From: CAZJQD01 sp964548165 [NCBI: uncultured bacterium]
GTDB lineage: Bacteria > UBA8481
Reading direction: 5' to 3'
Assembly (NCBI GenBank): GCA_964548165.1
Contig: CAZJQD010000012.1
Coordinates: 5,722 to 69,721 of the forward strand
DNA length: 64,000 bases
The number at the start of each line of letters is the position of its first letter. Within the stretch, counting starts at the first letter, position 1. Of the stretch, positions 8,069-17,386 are shown piece by piece. Below the pieces are notes generated by a model. It had not been told where the DNA came from. It did no database searches and saw only the letters and a list, made by a program, of their open reading frames with translations. The position numbers and the translations under genes are program-made.

Positions 8069-9916
8069 TCAGTCCAGGATCTCGCGCCGCTCGCGGACCT
8101 CATCGGTGAACGCCGCCGCATGTTCCTCGATCGTTCCCTCCAATGCCGTCCGGATCTCCGGGATGGCCCGTTCGGCGGCCGCATGGGACGGGAGCAAGAC
8201 GAAGGAGGCGCCATTCTCATACAAGGTTCTCGTCGCCGCCGCGCTCTCGGCCGTCACGAAGATGCGCGCGTGCGGGCAGAGGCTCTTCAATTGCTTCAAG
8301 AGGGTGCGATTGTCCGTTCCCTTGAGGATCTGGTCCGGAACGGTGCAGACGACGAGGCGCGCGTTGTGGATCCCGGCGTGGTGGAGCATGTCCGCGTTGC
8401 CGACGTCGCCGTAGATGACGGGGATGCCCTTCTTCTTCAGGGCCTTGTGAACCTCCGGGTTGAAGTCCACGACGGTGATCTTCTCGAGAAGGTCCGGGTG
8501 ATTCTCCTCGATCTCCGCGAGGAGCGCGCTGGCGATGCGGTAGAAGCCCAGGAGCACGATGGGCCGTTCCTCGCCGCCGGCCGCCTCCGCTTCCCTGGAG
8601 CCCGGATCCTTGAACCCGATCGCGGCGGCGACCCTGCCGAGAGCGCGCTGGATGGAATGGCTCCACGTGATGAAATAGGTCGAGCCGACCGCGAGGATGA
8701 CAAAGACGAACATCGTGAGCGCGAGGACGTGGTCATCGACGTGGCCGAACTTGTGCCCCAGCGCGACGATGACGAGCGTGAACTCGCTCATCTGCGCAAG
8801 GTTGATGCTGGTCAGGAGCGAGACGCGGTTCCCCTGCCCGAAGAAGTAGAGGATGGGGTAGAGGCCGACAAAGCGGGTCAGGATCAACAGGCCCGCCACG
8901 ACCGCGGCCGTGCCGAGGACGGCGAGATCGGGCACCGGGATCTTCATGCCCAGGGCGACGAAGAAGAGCGTGATGAAGAAGTCGCGGATGCTGACGACCT
9001 TGGTGATGACGTCGAGGTTGTAGGGGAAGGTCGAGAGCGCAACGCCCGCGATGAGGGCGCCCATCTCCATCGAGAGATTCACCTTCTTGGAGATGATGCA
9101 GACGAGGAAGCACCAGCCCAGGGACGTGATGACCATGAGCTCGGGAATCTTGGCGATGCGGCGGAAGATGATCGGCAGGAGGTAGCGGCTCGCCAGGAAG
9201 GTGGCACTGACGATGCCCGCGCCGATGACGAAGGTCTCCGCGATCTGGCGGATCTCGGGGTTGTTGAGGTTCGGCTGGATCGCGAGGACGACGATGGCCC
9301 AGAGATCCTGGAAGACGAGGATGCCGAGCGTGATGCGCCCTGGCAACGTGTCCAGCTCCATCTTGTCGTACAGGAGTTTCACCACGATCATCGTGCTCGA
9401 TATGGAGACCGCGACGGCGAGGTACCAGAGCGCGTACGGGCCGCCCCCGAGGTTGAGCCCGACAGCCTGGAGGCCGTGCAGGGCGCCGAGGCCGAGGATG
9501 GCGCAGATGGGGAACTGGAGGCCGCCGGAGATGATGAGCACCTTGCCGGCCTGGACCATCTTCCTCAGGTCGATCTCGAGGCCGATCATGAAGAGGAGGA
9601 GGATGAGCCCGATCTCGGAGATGGTCTCGATGTCCTCGAGTTCCTGGATGAATCCCAGCCCGATGGGACCGATGGCGACGCCGGCCGCGATGTATCCGAG
9701 GATGAGCGGCTGGCCGAGCTGTTTCATCACGAGGGCGACGAGCGTGGCCGCGACGATCGAGAGCGCAATGTTCTCGATGACCTTGTGGTCGCCCGAGCCG
9801 CCCTCGGAGGCGAAGGCCGGGACGATGAGTACGAGGAGCAGGACGGCGGCGAGAAGGCCCCGGCGCCAGGAAAGAGCGCGGAGCTCGCGGAAGGAGAACG
9901 GGGTCACGGAGAACAT
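8069..9916 (-). CDS. CPA2-family cation/proton antiporter with TrkA-N domain (KefB/KefC-like)
   Basis: 615 residues. A signal-like hydrophobic N-terminus ends at VPAFASEGGSG. The Na+/H+ exchanger membrane domain follows, with the family pattern LGYIAAGVAIGPIGLGF, then ISEIGLILLLFMIGLEIDL (residues about 95-120) and further helices to about 420. A cytosolic TrkA-N/RCK-like nucleotide-binding domain occupies about 445-590. The family exchanges K+ or Na+ for H+ across the inner membrane and is often gated through the TrkA-N domain. The usual GxGxxG dinucleotide loop is degenerate here (VLLGFYRIASALL), so ligand preference may differ from NAD(H)-binding relatives. No KefF/KefG-type ancillary oxidoreductase is nearby. 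Two small membrane proteins follow on the same strand. Confidence 0.88.
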   Translation of the reverse strand: MFSVTPFSFRELRALSWRRGLLAAVLLLVLIVPAFASEGGSGDHKVIENIALSIVAATLVALVMKQLGQPLILGYIAAGVAIGPIGLGFIQELEDIETISEIGLILLLFMIGLEIDLRKMVQAGKVLIISGGLQFPICAILGLGALHGLQAVGLNLGGGPYALWYLAVAVSISSTMIVVKLLYDKMELDTLPGRITLGILVFQDLWAIVVLAIQPNLNNPEIRQIAETFVIGAGIVSATFLASRYLLPIIFRRIAKIPELMVITSLGWCFLVCIISKKVNLSMEMGALIAGVALSTFPYNLDVITKVVSIRDFFITLFFVALGMKIPVPDLAVLGTAAVVAGLLILTRFVGLYPILYFFGQGNRVSLLTSINLAQMSEFTLVIVALGHKFGHVDDHVLALTMFVFVILAVGSTYFITWSHSIQRALGRVAAAIGFKDPGSREAEAAGGEERPIVLLGFYRIASALLAEIEENHPDLLEKITVVDFNPEVHKALKKKGIPVIYGDVGNADMLHHAGIHNARLVVCTVPDQILKGTDNRTLLKQLKSLCPHARIFVTAESAAATRTLYENGASFVLLPSHAAAERAIPEIRTALEGTIEEHAAAFTDEVRERREILD

Positions 9917-9947
9917 GGCGTATATCTACCACACACGGCGCGATCCG

Positions 9948-12287
9948 TCATTGTTTCGTGAGCCCGGCGAACTTGCTCATGAGGCTCTTGACGCCGCTGG
10001 CGAATTTCACCTGGGCGACCTCGTTGTCGTCCCCGGAATCGGAGACGTAGATCACGGTGCCCCTGCCGAACTTGCGGTGGGTGACGGTGTCGCCCTCGGA
10101 GAGGACGCCGACGGCGCCCGCGACCAGGGGCATTCCGGGATTGGCCGCGGGGCGAGGTGCGGCGACCCGTGGTGCCTGGGTGATCGCGGACTTCTTCACG
10201 GAGTACGTAGGCGAGGCGCCATACGAGGAGGAGGCCGTCGATCGCTGGGTACTGCTCGTCCATGCCGAATCCTGCCTGCGTCTCGGGGGCGAGAAGAATG
10301 AGGGGGTGGCCAGGGAGGCGGCGCGGCCGATGGGGCGCTCGAGCCCGGCTTCCTCCAGGAAGCGCGAGGGCGGGTTCGAGAGGATCTTGCCGTAGATGCG
10401 GCGTTCCACGGCGCAGGTCAGCATGAGCGTCTTGCGGGCGCGGGTGAAGCCGACGTAGGCGAGGCGCCGCTCTTCCTCCAGCGCGGCGGGCCGCGCATCC
10501 TCGAAGGCGCGGCTGTGGGGGAAGAGCGATTCCTCGCAGCCGATGATGAAGACGTGGTCGAACTCCAGGCCCTTGGCGGAGTGGAGGGTCGAGAGGATGA
10601 CGGTGTCCGCGTCCGGGTCCAGGTCGTCGACGTCGGTCGCCAGCGCGGTGCGTTCCAGGAACGACGCCAGCGAGGGATCCTCCTGCGATGCCTGGAACTC
10701 CTGCGCCACCGAGAGGAGCTCGCGGACGTTCCCGATCCGCTCCGCGTCCTCGTTCTCGGTCGGGTCATACTGGGTGGTGTAGCGCGTCTCCTCCAGGATG
10801 TCGGAGAGGAGCTCGGCGACGCCGGCCTCGCCCACCTTCCGGCGAAGCTTCACGACCATCGCGTGAAACTCCTTTAGCTTCCGGCGCGTGCCCAGCGCGA
10901 TGACGGCGGTACCGTCCGCATCGAGGATCCCGTCCACGTCCGGGAGGATATCGAAGAGCGCCTTGCGCTGCTCACCGGCCCGTGCCGCCAACTTTTCGAT
11001 CGTGGTCTCGCCGATGCCGCGCGAGGGGTTGTTGATGACGCGGCGCAGGGCAAGGTCGTCGGCGGGGTTGGCGATGAGCTTCAAGTAGGCCATCACGTCC
11101 TTGACCTCCTTGCGCTGATAGAAGGAGAGACCGGTCAGGAGCTGGTAGGGGATGCCGTTCGCCGCCAGCATCTCCTCCACGACGCGCGTCTGGGCATGAA
11201 CGCGGTAGAAGATGGCGTTCTCCCTGAGCGGGGTGCCCGCGCGCGCGTTCGCCTTGATCTCGTCGACGACGCGCTCAACCTCGCGATACTCGTTCCCGGC
11301 CGCGAAGACGACCGGGGGAGTCCCGCCTTGCTGGGAGGTGAAGAGCTTCTTCTCGCGGATCCGGGGATTGTGCCCGATGAGGTTCGAGGCCGCGTCGAGG
11401 ATGGGCTGCTTCGAGCGGTAGTTCTCCGCGAGGACGACGACCTTGGCGTCCGGGTAGAGCCGCTCGAACTCGAGGATGTTCCGGCGATCGGCGCCCCGCC
11501 ACTCGTAGATCGACTGGTCATCGTCGCCGACGACGCAGAGGTTGCGCGTCGCCCCGGCCAGCACCTGCATCATCTTGCACTGGGCCATGTTGGTGTCCTG
11601 GTATTCGTCGACGAGCACGTAGCGGAATCGCCTCTGCCATCGCTCGCGCACCTCGGGGACGTCGAGGAGCCGCACGGCCTCGGCGAGGAGGTCGCCGAAG
11701 TCGAGGGCGTGGGCGCGGGCGAGGCGTTCCTGGTAGGCGCGGAAGACGTCGTACACGCGCTCCGCCTTTCCCCTTAGGATGCGGGTCTTATCCAGCCAGG
11801 CTTCGGGCGAGAGCAGTTCGTCCTTGGCCCGGCCGATCGCGGCGGCATAGTCGCCGGGCTTCTCGATCTTGGGATCGAGGCCGAGATCGCGGAGGATGAC
11901 CTTGAGGAGCTGGTCGGTATCCCCGTCGTCGTAGATGACGAAGTCGCGGGGATGGCCGATGGCCTCGCCGTCGATGCGGAGCATGCGGACGGCGGCGCTA
12001 TGGAAGGTGGAGACCCAGAGCGAACGCGCCGGAAGGCCGGTCAGGGTCTCCACGCGTTCCTTCATCTCGCCCGCGGCCTTATTGGTGAAGGTGACGGCCA
12101 GGATCGCTCCGGGGGGGACACCGCAGTCCTTGACGAGGCGCGCGATGCGGTGCGTGATGACGCGCGTCTTGCCGCTCCCGGCGCCGGCCAGGATGAGAAG
12201 AGGTCCCTCGGTGGAGAGGACGGCCTCGCGCTGCGCCGGGTTCAGCCCCGAAAAATCGAGCGGAGCAGAAACGGGGTCATTTTCCAT
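9948..12287 (-). CDS. pcrA: UvrD/PcrA-type superfamily 1 DNA helicase
   Basis: 779-residue 3'-5' DNA helicase used in nucleotide-excision and mismatch repair, replication restart and removal of proteins from DNA. It shows the Q motif (LNPAQREAV), Walker A GAGSGKT at 35-41, motif Ia (VTFTNKAAGEM), motif II (VDEYQDTN), motif III (GDDDQSIYEWRGA), and motifs V-VI (STLHSAKGLEFD, RRLAYVGFTRAR). The C-terminus ends in the small Tudor-like module seen in PcrA (VTHRKFGRGTVIYV). The length is typical. Its first codons, ATGGAAAATGAC, match the unit of the repeat array immediately upstream, so the start codon lies in repeat-like sequence. The true start could be a few codons further in, such as before LDFSGLNPAQ. 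The symbol pcrA follows from the C-terminal module; uvrD would be equally acceptable. Confidence 0.95.
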   Translation of the reverse strand: MENDPVSAPLDFSGLNPAQREAVLSTEGPLLILAGAGSGKTRVITHRIARLVKDCGVPPGAILAVTFTNKAAGEMKERVETLTGLPARSLWVSTFHSAAVRMLRIDGEAIGHPRDFVIYDDGDTDQLLKVILRDLGLDPKIEKPGDYAAAIGRAKDELLSPEAWLDKTRILRGKAERVYDVFRAYQERLARAHALDFGDLLAEAVRLLDVPEVRERWQRRFRYVLVDEYQDTNMAQCKMMQVLAGATRNLCVVGDDDQSIYEWRGADRRNILEFERLYPDAKVVVLAENYRSKQPILDAASNLIGHNPRIREKKLFTSQQGGTPPVVFAAGNEYREVERVVDEIKANARAGTPLRENAIFYRVHAQTRVVEEMLAANGIPYQLLTGLSFYQRKEVKDVMAYLKLIANPADDLALRRVINNPSRGIGETTIEKLAARAGEQRKALFDILPDVDGILDADGTAVIALGTRRKLKEFHAMVVKLRRKVGEAGVAELLSDILEETRYTTQYDPTENEDAERIGNVRELLSVAQEFQASQEDPSLASFLERTALATDVDDLDPDADTVILSTLHSAKGLEFDHVFIIGCEESLFPHSRAFEDARPAALEEERRLAYVGFTRARKTLMLTCAVERRIYGKILSNPPSRFLEEAGLERPIGRAASLATPSFFSPPRRRQDSAWTSSTQRSTASSSYGASPTYSVKKSAITQAPRVAAPRPAANPGMPLVAGAVGVLSEGDTVTHRKFGRGTVIYVSDSGDDNEVAQVKFASGVKSLMSKFAGLTKQ

Positions 12288-12411
12288 TTGTCATTTTCCA
12301 TTGATCATATTCCATTTGTCATTTTTCCATTTCATCGTGTCGCACCGTCCGCAGACCCATGACAAATGATCAGTGGAAAATGACAAATGGAATATGACAA
12401 ATGGAAAATGA
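12288..12411. repeat. Short-unit repeat array with inverted halves (ATGACAAATGGAAA type)
   Basis: The whole 124-bp space between the AAA-ATPase stop (12412) and the helicase start (12287) is made of units like ATTTGTCATTTTCC. The left half reads in one orientation and the right half (12360-12411) in the reverse complement. A GC-rich spacer of about 20-25 bp lies in the middle (about 12335-12359). The halves could pair as a long imperfect AT-rich hairpin. It is much more AT-rich than the flanks. No coding potential is seen. Confidence 0.8.
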
Positions 12412-13809
12412 CTACTTCTTCTCTTCGTTCGTTCCAAACGCCCAGGTCTCGGTCTGCTCGGAGAAGTTGAGGTCAAAGGCGAGGTCGACGAGCTCCTGGT
12501 TCATCTCCGGTTTCAAGCCGTGGAAGGCGCAGTGGTCGACGATCTTGGAGATGATGTCGTTGGCGAGGCAGGAACGGAGCTTGGCGCCGCGCTTCTCGAT
12601 GCGCGCCAGGAAGTGCTCGTAGACGGGCGGGTTGAAATCGACGCCGGAGCGCAGGCACTCGAACTTGAAGATCTCGCGGAGGTCGTCCTTGGTGGGGGAC
12701 TTGGCGAGAATCTTGTACTTGAAGCGGCGGAGGAAGGCCTCGTCGCCGATCTTGTCGAGCGTGAAGTTGGTGGAGAAGAGCGGGATGCAGTAGAAGGGGA
12801 CGCGGATCTGGCCGCCGGTGGCGGAGAGCTTGAGGATGTCCTCGCGGGATTGCAGGGGAGTGATGAGCCTGTTGAGGTATTCCTCCGCCTTGCCCTTCTG
12901 GCGGCCGAAGTCGTCGATGAAGAAGACGCCGCCGTTGCCCTTCACGTGCGTGGCCATCTCGTAGTACTTGGCGTACTCGTTGTACGAGAGCTCGAAGCCC
13001 TCCAGCGTGAACTCCGTGGCAACCTCGACGTAGGGCACGTTGATCGGCACCCAGCGCTCGTCGAACCGCGCCTCGTCCGTCTGCTCGATGTCGTACTCCC
13101 GGTACTCGTCCGGGATAATGGGCTTGTGAACGCTGGGGTCGAAGAGCTTGATGATCTGGCCGTGGGCCATGATGGAGTAGGGGATGAGGAGGTCGGACTT
13201 CATGAGCGCGGTGAGGCACTTGCCCATGATCGTCTTGCCGTTGCCGGGGGCGCCGTAGAGAAGGATGGAGCGCTGGGAACGGACGGCCGGCCCGATGCGC
13301 TCCCGGAACTCCTTGTCGTACATCACGATCTTGGAGTACGCGTTCTCGATGTCCTTCTGGTTGAAGTCGAGGGGACGGCCCACCTGCTCGCGCATCTTCG
13401 AGACGTAGTCCTCGACGGTCACGGGAACGGGCCCGAGGTAGCGCGTCGACTTGCTGGCATCCTCGGCGCGGACCTTGCCCTCGGAGCCGCAGATGAAGGC
13501 CATGGGGTTGGAGGGAGGGGGGCCGATGAGCTTGCGCTTGTAGAGGTCCTTGGTGATGTTGCCGACGATGATCTTGGGGACCTTGAGGTGCCAGCTGATC
13601 TGGTGCTCGGTCATGGCGCCGCGAAGGGCCAGGAGCTTGAGGATCATCTCCTCGATGAAGGCCTCCGGGATCCCCATCTCCTCGACGGTCTGCGGCTCCG
13701 GCGGCCGGTCGCAGGCGAGGTTCAAGGCGCGGCCGCCGGACGTGGCTCCCCGGCTCTGCGAGGAACCGGTCGCGGGCTGGTTGGCAAGGCGGGAGAGAAT
13801 ATCGCTCAT
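12412..13809 (-). CDS. Winged-helix AAA ATPase downstream of the pilus operon
   Basis: A 465-residue cytosolic ATPase. Residues about 40-100 look like a winged-helix fold (FIEEMILKLLALRGAMTEHQ, then ISWHLKVPKIIVGNITKDLY). The AAA module has Walker A GAPGNGKT near residue 188 and Walker B GGVFFIDDFGRQ, followed by arginine-rich sensor regions (FLRRFKYKIL). A C-terminal helical lid ends in a short EEKK tail. It lies downstream of the pilus/secretion genes on the same strand, separated by 241 nt that contain a structured inverted repeat, so linkage to the pilus operon is plausible but unproven. I do not know its function. ATPases of this broad type remodel protein complexes, and the winged helix suggests DNA or protein binding. 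Confidence 0.85.
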   Translation of the reverse strand: MSDILSRLANQPATGSSQSRGATSGGRALNLACDRPPEPQTVEEMGIPEAFIEEMILKLLALRGAMTEHQISWHLKVPKIIVGNITKDLYKRKLIGPPPSNPMAFICGSEGKVRAEDASKSTRYLGPVPVTVEDYVSKMREQVGRPLDFNQKDIENAYSKIVMYDKEFRERIGPAVRSQRSILLYGAPGNGKTIMGKCLTALMKSDLLIPYSIMAHGQIIKLFDPSVHKPIIPDEYREYDIEQTDEARFDERWVPINVPYVEVATEFTLEGFELSYNEYAKYYEMATHVKGNGGVFFIDDFGRQKGKAEEYLNRLITPLQSREDILKLSATGGQIRVPFYCIPLFSTNFTLDKIGDEAFLRRFKYKILAKSPTKDDLREIFKFECLRSGVDFNPPVYEHFLARIEKRGAKLRSCLANDIISKIVDHCAFHGLKPEMNQELVDLAFDLNFSEQTETWAFGTNEEKK

Positions 13810-13889
13810 AGAGGCAGTATACAGCGCAGGACCCGGCGCGCCACCCGGGGAAGTTCACTGCGTTGGCGAGTCGCAGGTAAAATGCCGGG

Positions 13890-13994
13890 TCGCCTTTAGG
13901 ACTGTAACGCCGAATGGCTCACCCCGGCATCCCGGAACCGGGGATAACCAGCCGGGGCTCCGCTTGAGTTCGGCTTATGCCGTCCTAAAGGCGA
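13890..13994. other. Long structured inverted repeat, candidate RNA element or MITE
   Basis: Nested pairing seen directly. A 13-bp perfect outer stem is TCGCCTTTAGGAC (13890-13902) with GTCCTAAAGGCGA (13982-13994). A GCCGAA/TTCGGC stem follows (13909-13914 with 13969-13974), then a 7-bp stem CCCCGGC/GCCGGGG (13922-13928 with 13951-13957), closed by an ATCCCG/CGGGGAT hairpin. On the minus strand it lies 57 nt after the stop of the large secreted protein and about 80 nt before the AAA ATPase start, so it could be a leader or intercistronic RNA. I compared it mentally with c-di-GMP-I, c-di-AMP, TPP, cobalamin and glycine riboswitch cores and saw no match. A mobile miniature element is the alternative. 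Confidence 0.5.
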
Positions 13995-14050
13995 GGGAGC
14001 CTGCGTGACGAGGTGGCGCGCCTGGTCCTGGGTATGCCTGACCGGAAGGG

Positions 14051-17000
14051 CTAGCGGCGGGATTCTCTCAGGGAGGAGATGACCCAGCGGGTGGCGCGGG
14101 AGAGCACGGACTCCTTGGCGGCGGCAAAGCTGAGGGTCGGCGGATGGACGATCTCGACCTGGCTGGTGGTATCGAAGGACATGGTCTGGGAGACGACGGT
14201 GCCGAGCTTTCGGATGCGGACGGTGGCGCCCGTCTCGACCGTGATGGACTGGTTGGAGAAGAGGATGCCCGTGTCGATCACCAGGCTGCCGCCGACGCGG
14301 AGCGTGCCGCCGAGGGCGCAGAGGTCGAGGCGCTCGGCTGTGATGACGGAGGCGGCGGGAATCGTGATCGTTCCGCCCGCGATGATCGAGCTCTTGTCCA
14401 CCAGGTTGACGCTGTTGATGGTCGCGTTGCCGGTGACGTAGACGACGCCCTTCATGTCGACGGCGGTGTTGAAGGTGTGGTCGCCGGGGATGGTTCGCTC
14501 GGTCGCCGTCGAGAAGACCTCGTCGTAGGTCAGGATCGGCACGTTCTCATAGGCATCGCTCCCGGTGTTCCAGGTGCTGGAATCGATCGCGGCATAATCG
14601 AGCGGATAGATCGGGCCGAAGAAGGCCTTTCGCACCCCGGAGATGGTGCTCGTGAGGTTGGTGAGGAGGGCAAAGTAGGAGCGCGCGATCAGCCGGTGCG
14701 GCTCAGAGACGCCGATCGTGTCATTGGCAACGATCTGCGAGCCCGGGAAGGCGTTGGCGAAGGCGTTCCCGTCGATGGTGGTCGAGCAGTTACGCATGTC
14801 CAGGACGCCATTGACGCCGATCGCGTTCTTGTTCATGGCATCAAACCGCGGGGCTTTGAAGCCGAGCACCGCCACGATCGAGTGGCTGTCGCGGGTCGTG
14901 GCGCCGGTGGAGGTGAACTTGACGCGGCTCGTGAACGGGAAGCGGAAGGGGACCGTCTCGTAGCCTTCCGGACCGATCGAGTTCTCGTAGACGGTGTCAG
15001 AGCTGTTGGTGATGCCGTTGGCGAAGATGTAGAGGCTGTTGTCGGTGGTCTTGAAGTAATACTCGATCATGCCGCCGTCGTACTGGAATTCGTGCTTGTA
15101 GTAGTAGAGAAACTTTGGAGTGTCGGTCAGAACCGAGCTGCCGTTGAAGTTCGTGGCGTACCAGGTCCCCGAGTCGACGTTGCGCCAGACCATCTGCAGG
15201 GCCATGCCGCCCCAGCCCACGCATCCGACGTACATCTTGACTTTCTGCGGCGCCGTCTCCGGCCAGGCCGGCGTCCGCATGGCCAGGGGAATGCTGGAAT
15301 CAGGACCGAGCGGAACCTCGTTGGAGAGCGGATTATGCCAGACGGCGGTGAGGTCGCGCTTCTGGACGATGAAGCGGAAGGGGCTTCCAACCGCCTGGGA
15401 CCACTCGCCCAGTCGGTATCCCGTGATGCCGTTGGCGTCGCGGGCATACACGAAGCGCCGGGGCGCTCGGCTCTGGCGGTGATACGCAGCCGGTGCCTCA
15501 AAGCGGTTATTGATCTCAAAGAAGTATTCGATGATGTCGCCGGGCACCGATTGCAGCTTCATGACGGTTGCTCCGCCGGAATTCCCCAGGTTGACGGACG
15601 TGTGGTCGTAAAACCACGTCTTGGCCGCTTCGGGATTGCCGCCGGTCTTCCAGAGCGTGATGGTGTCCTCGGGGTCATTGATGAACCCGTACGAGGGATG
15701 GCCGACGTTGGGCAGGTACCAGGCGATATTGCCATTGGCGTCCAGCCACTGGTTGCCCATGACGACCTTGCCGGCCTGCGTGGCCCAATCGTAAGTCGCG
15801 TGCCCCACGCGGTTGACTCGAATGTGCAGGATGACGTTGAGAATCTCGTTAGGTGCTATCGGGTGGTCGTTCGCCCACGGGTGTGTGAAGTAGCTGTCCT
15901 TCGGGTCCATCGGAGCGGGATCGTAGACGCCGAGCGTGAACGTGACGTCGTCGCCCTCCTTGGGTTCGCGGGTGTTGCGGTAGGTGCCGCCATCAAATCC
16001 GAACGTGTAAGGATCGTGCCAGGCGGGGTAATCGACCGGCATCGTGAAGATGGCGGACGCCGCGCCAAGCATCCCGCGTCGGTCCCGCGCCCAGATCCTG
16101 ATGTAGTACGTCTCGCCCATGAGGAAGATCGGGGTGTCGCTGCCATCCGTGTTGGGTACGCCAGTCGTGCTGTCCATCGAGCCCCACCACCACGTGTCCC
16201 CCTGGACGTTGTGATAGACGACCATGTTGTTGGCCCCCGCGCCGTATTTGTTGCGAGCGACCACCGTCTCCCAAGTGCTGTGGAAGAACCCGTCGGCGTT
16301 GACCGTGGGGGATGTGCTGATCTGGATGTAGTAGCCGGCTATGCCGTCGTATTGATCGCCGTCGGCGCTTACCCGGTCCCAGGTGAAGATGGGATTGTTG
16401 GTGATGACGGTATCGCCACTGTAGACCCACCGGTTTTGAACGCCGTCCCACGCGCGCAGGTTTTGAGGAGCGAGGGGGAGGCTGTCGTTGCGGCAGTTGC
16501 CGAACGCGTCGAAGGCGATATCCACACTGTAGCTGACGCTCGAATCCCCCAGGTCGTCGACCCAGGAGGAACTCGTGTTGTAGAGACCCGATGTCACCAC
16601 GTCGAGAAAGTCCGATTGATACAGGTCCTCGGTCTTGTCCGACGTGTTGGGGCTCCCGCCCGCCCAGGGGCGCCGGGCCGTTCCCATCGTGAGGCGCAGG
16701 CGGGGAGGAACAGAGGTAAACCCCAGGTCGCTCCACTTCAACGAGGCCTCCATGAAACCGCCAGTCCAATCGATCCAGACGCGATTGCCGTCCGCCCAGG
16801 TCAGCTGTTTCCATGGCTGGGCGTAGGACTGATCGTAGAAGATGTAGGCGCCGTCGTTGTCGAGCGTGATGTTAACTTCCGAGTGTTGCGAAGGGTTCGT
16901 GAGAAACGTGCCTGCATCGTCGCCGAACCAGTTAAAGCCAGTCGTGCCGCCGCCGGTCGCAATCTGGGTGTCCATGGCGATGTTGAATTGGAAGGCGTTC

Positions 17001-17386
17001 TGGTAGCCGTTGGCCATGCTGTGAACGTCCACGTAGAAATAAATGTAGGTGGTGTCCGCGATGATGCGGACGGTCTTGATGTCCCAGTTCGACCGACTCT
17101 CCCCGGGCTCGAAGTCATCCCGCGCATCATGGATTTTGTCCCGCCAGACCCACTCCGTCTCCTTGCCATCAGCGCTGACGGCCAGCGTGGCGGTATTGCC
17201 GATATAGGGAATGCCAGCGTGCCAATCGCCGCTGTTGCCGTCGATCGTTCGGCGCGGGATGGCCGCCGTCGCCTGGAGGGTCAGGAGGGATGCGACCCAG
17301 TAGGGCGCCATGGCCCCGGCAGGGCCCAAGACGGCAAAGATGAGCGCGAAGCGGAGAAGGGCTTTCTTCCAGGATGGTCTCGTCAT
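14051..17386 (-). CDS. Very large secreted protein in pilus operon, CBM9-like N-terminal domain
   Basis: 1111 residues, starting at the ATG at 17386, whose first base is the last base of the upstream stop codon (TGATG). The frame upstream of that to 18109 is an out-of-frame shadow of the prepilin genes. A signal peptide is present (residues about 8-42, LLRFALIFAVLGPAGAMAP and on). Residues about 45-230 look like a CBM9/DOMON-type domain (RTIDGNSGDW, then TTYIYFYVDVHSMANGYQNA). Fibronectin/Ig-like sections follow at about 290-420 and several beta-rich modules run to about 850. The final ~150 residues are short repetitive strands (VVYVTGNATINSVN, SIIAGGTITIPAASVI, LRVGGSLVIDTG) suggesting a beta-helix. 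It ends a prepilin operon where PilY1-like tip adhesins often sit. A pilus-tip or surface role is inferred. Confidence 0.8.
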   Translation of the reverse strand: MTRPSWKKALLRFALIFAVLGPAGAMAPYWVASLLTLQATAAIPRRTIDGNSGDWHAGIPYIGNTATLAVSADGKETEWVWRDKIHDARDDFEPGESRSNWDIKTVRIIADTTYIYFYVDVHSMANGYQNAFQFNIAMDTQIATGGGTTGFNWFGDDAGTFLTNPSQHSEVNITLDNDGAYIFYDQSYAQPWKQLTWADGNRVWIDWTGGFMEASLKWSDLGFTSVPPRLRLTMGTARRPWAGGSPNTSDKTEDLYQSDFLDVVTSGLYNTSSSWVDDLGDSSVSYSVDIAFDAFGNCRNDSLPLAPQNLRAWDGVQNRWVYSGDTVITNNPIFTWDRVSADGDQYDGIAGYYIQISTSPTVNADGFFHSTWETVVARNKYGAGANNMVVYHNVQGDTWWWGSMDSTTGVPNTDGSDTPIFLMGETYYIRIWARDRRGMLGAASAIFTMPVDYPAWHDPYTFGFDGGTYRNTREPKEGDDVTFTLGVYDPAPMDPKDSYFTHPWANDHPIAPNEILNVILHIRVNRVGHATYDWATQAGKVVMGNQWLDANGNIAWYLPNVGHPSYGFINDPEDTITLWKTGGNPEAAKTWFYDHTSVNLGNSGGATVMKLQSVPGDIIEYFFEINNRFEAPAAYHRQSRAPRRFVYARDANGITGYRLGEWSQAVGSPFRFIVQKRDLTAVWHNPLSNEVPLGPDSSIPLAMRTPAWPETAPQKVKMYVGCVGWGGMALQMVWRNVDSGTWYATNFNGSSVLTDTPKFLYYYKHEFQYDGGMIEYYFKTTDNSLYIFANGITNSSDTVYENSIGPEGYETVPFRFPFTSRVKFTSTGATTRDSHSIVAVLGFKAPRFDAMNKNAIGVNGVLDMRNCSTTIDGNAFANAFPGSQIVANDTIGVSEPHRLIARSYFALLTNLTSTISGVRKAFFGPIYPLDYAAIDSSTWNTGSDAYENVPILTYDEVFSTATERTIPGDHTFNTAVDMKGVVYVTGNATINSVNLVDKSSIIAGGTITIPAASVITAERLDLCALGGTLRVGGSLVIDTGILFSNQSITVETGATVRIRKLGTVVSQTMSFDTTSQVEIVHPPTLSFAAAKESVLSRATRWVISSLRESRR

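Noticed and set aside
7988-9961. A 657-codon plus-strand frame opposite the antiporter
   Set aside because: Charged shadow; membrane helices on the minus strand are unambiguous.
12288-12411. CRISPR array
   Set aside because: Units are about 14 bp with no unique spacers, and the halves are inverted; no cas gene is present anywhere in the window.
13890-13994. c-di-GMP, c-di-AMP or other known riboswitch
   Set aside because: The conserved cores I know (for example the GEMM tetraloop/receptor segment) are absent on both strands.
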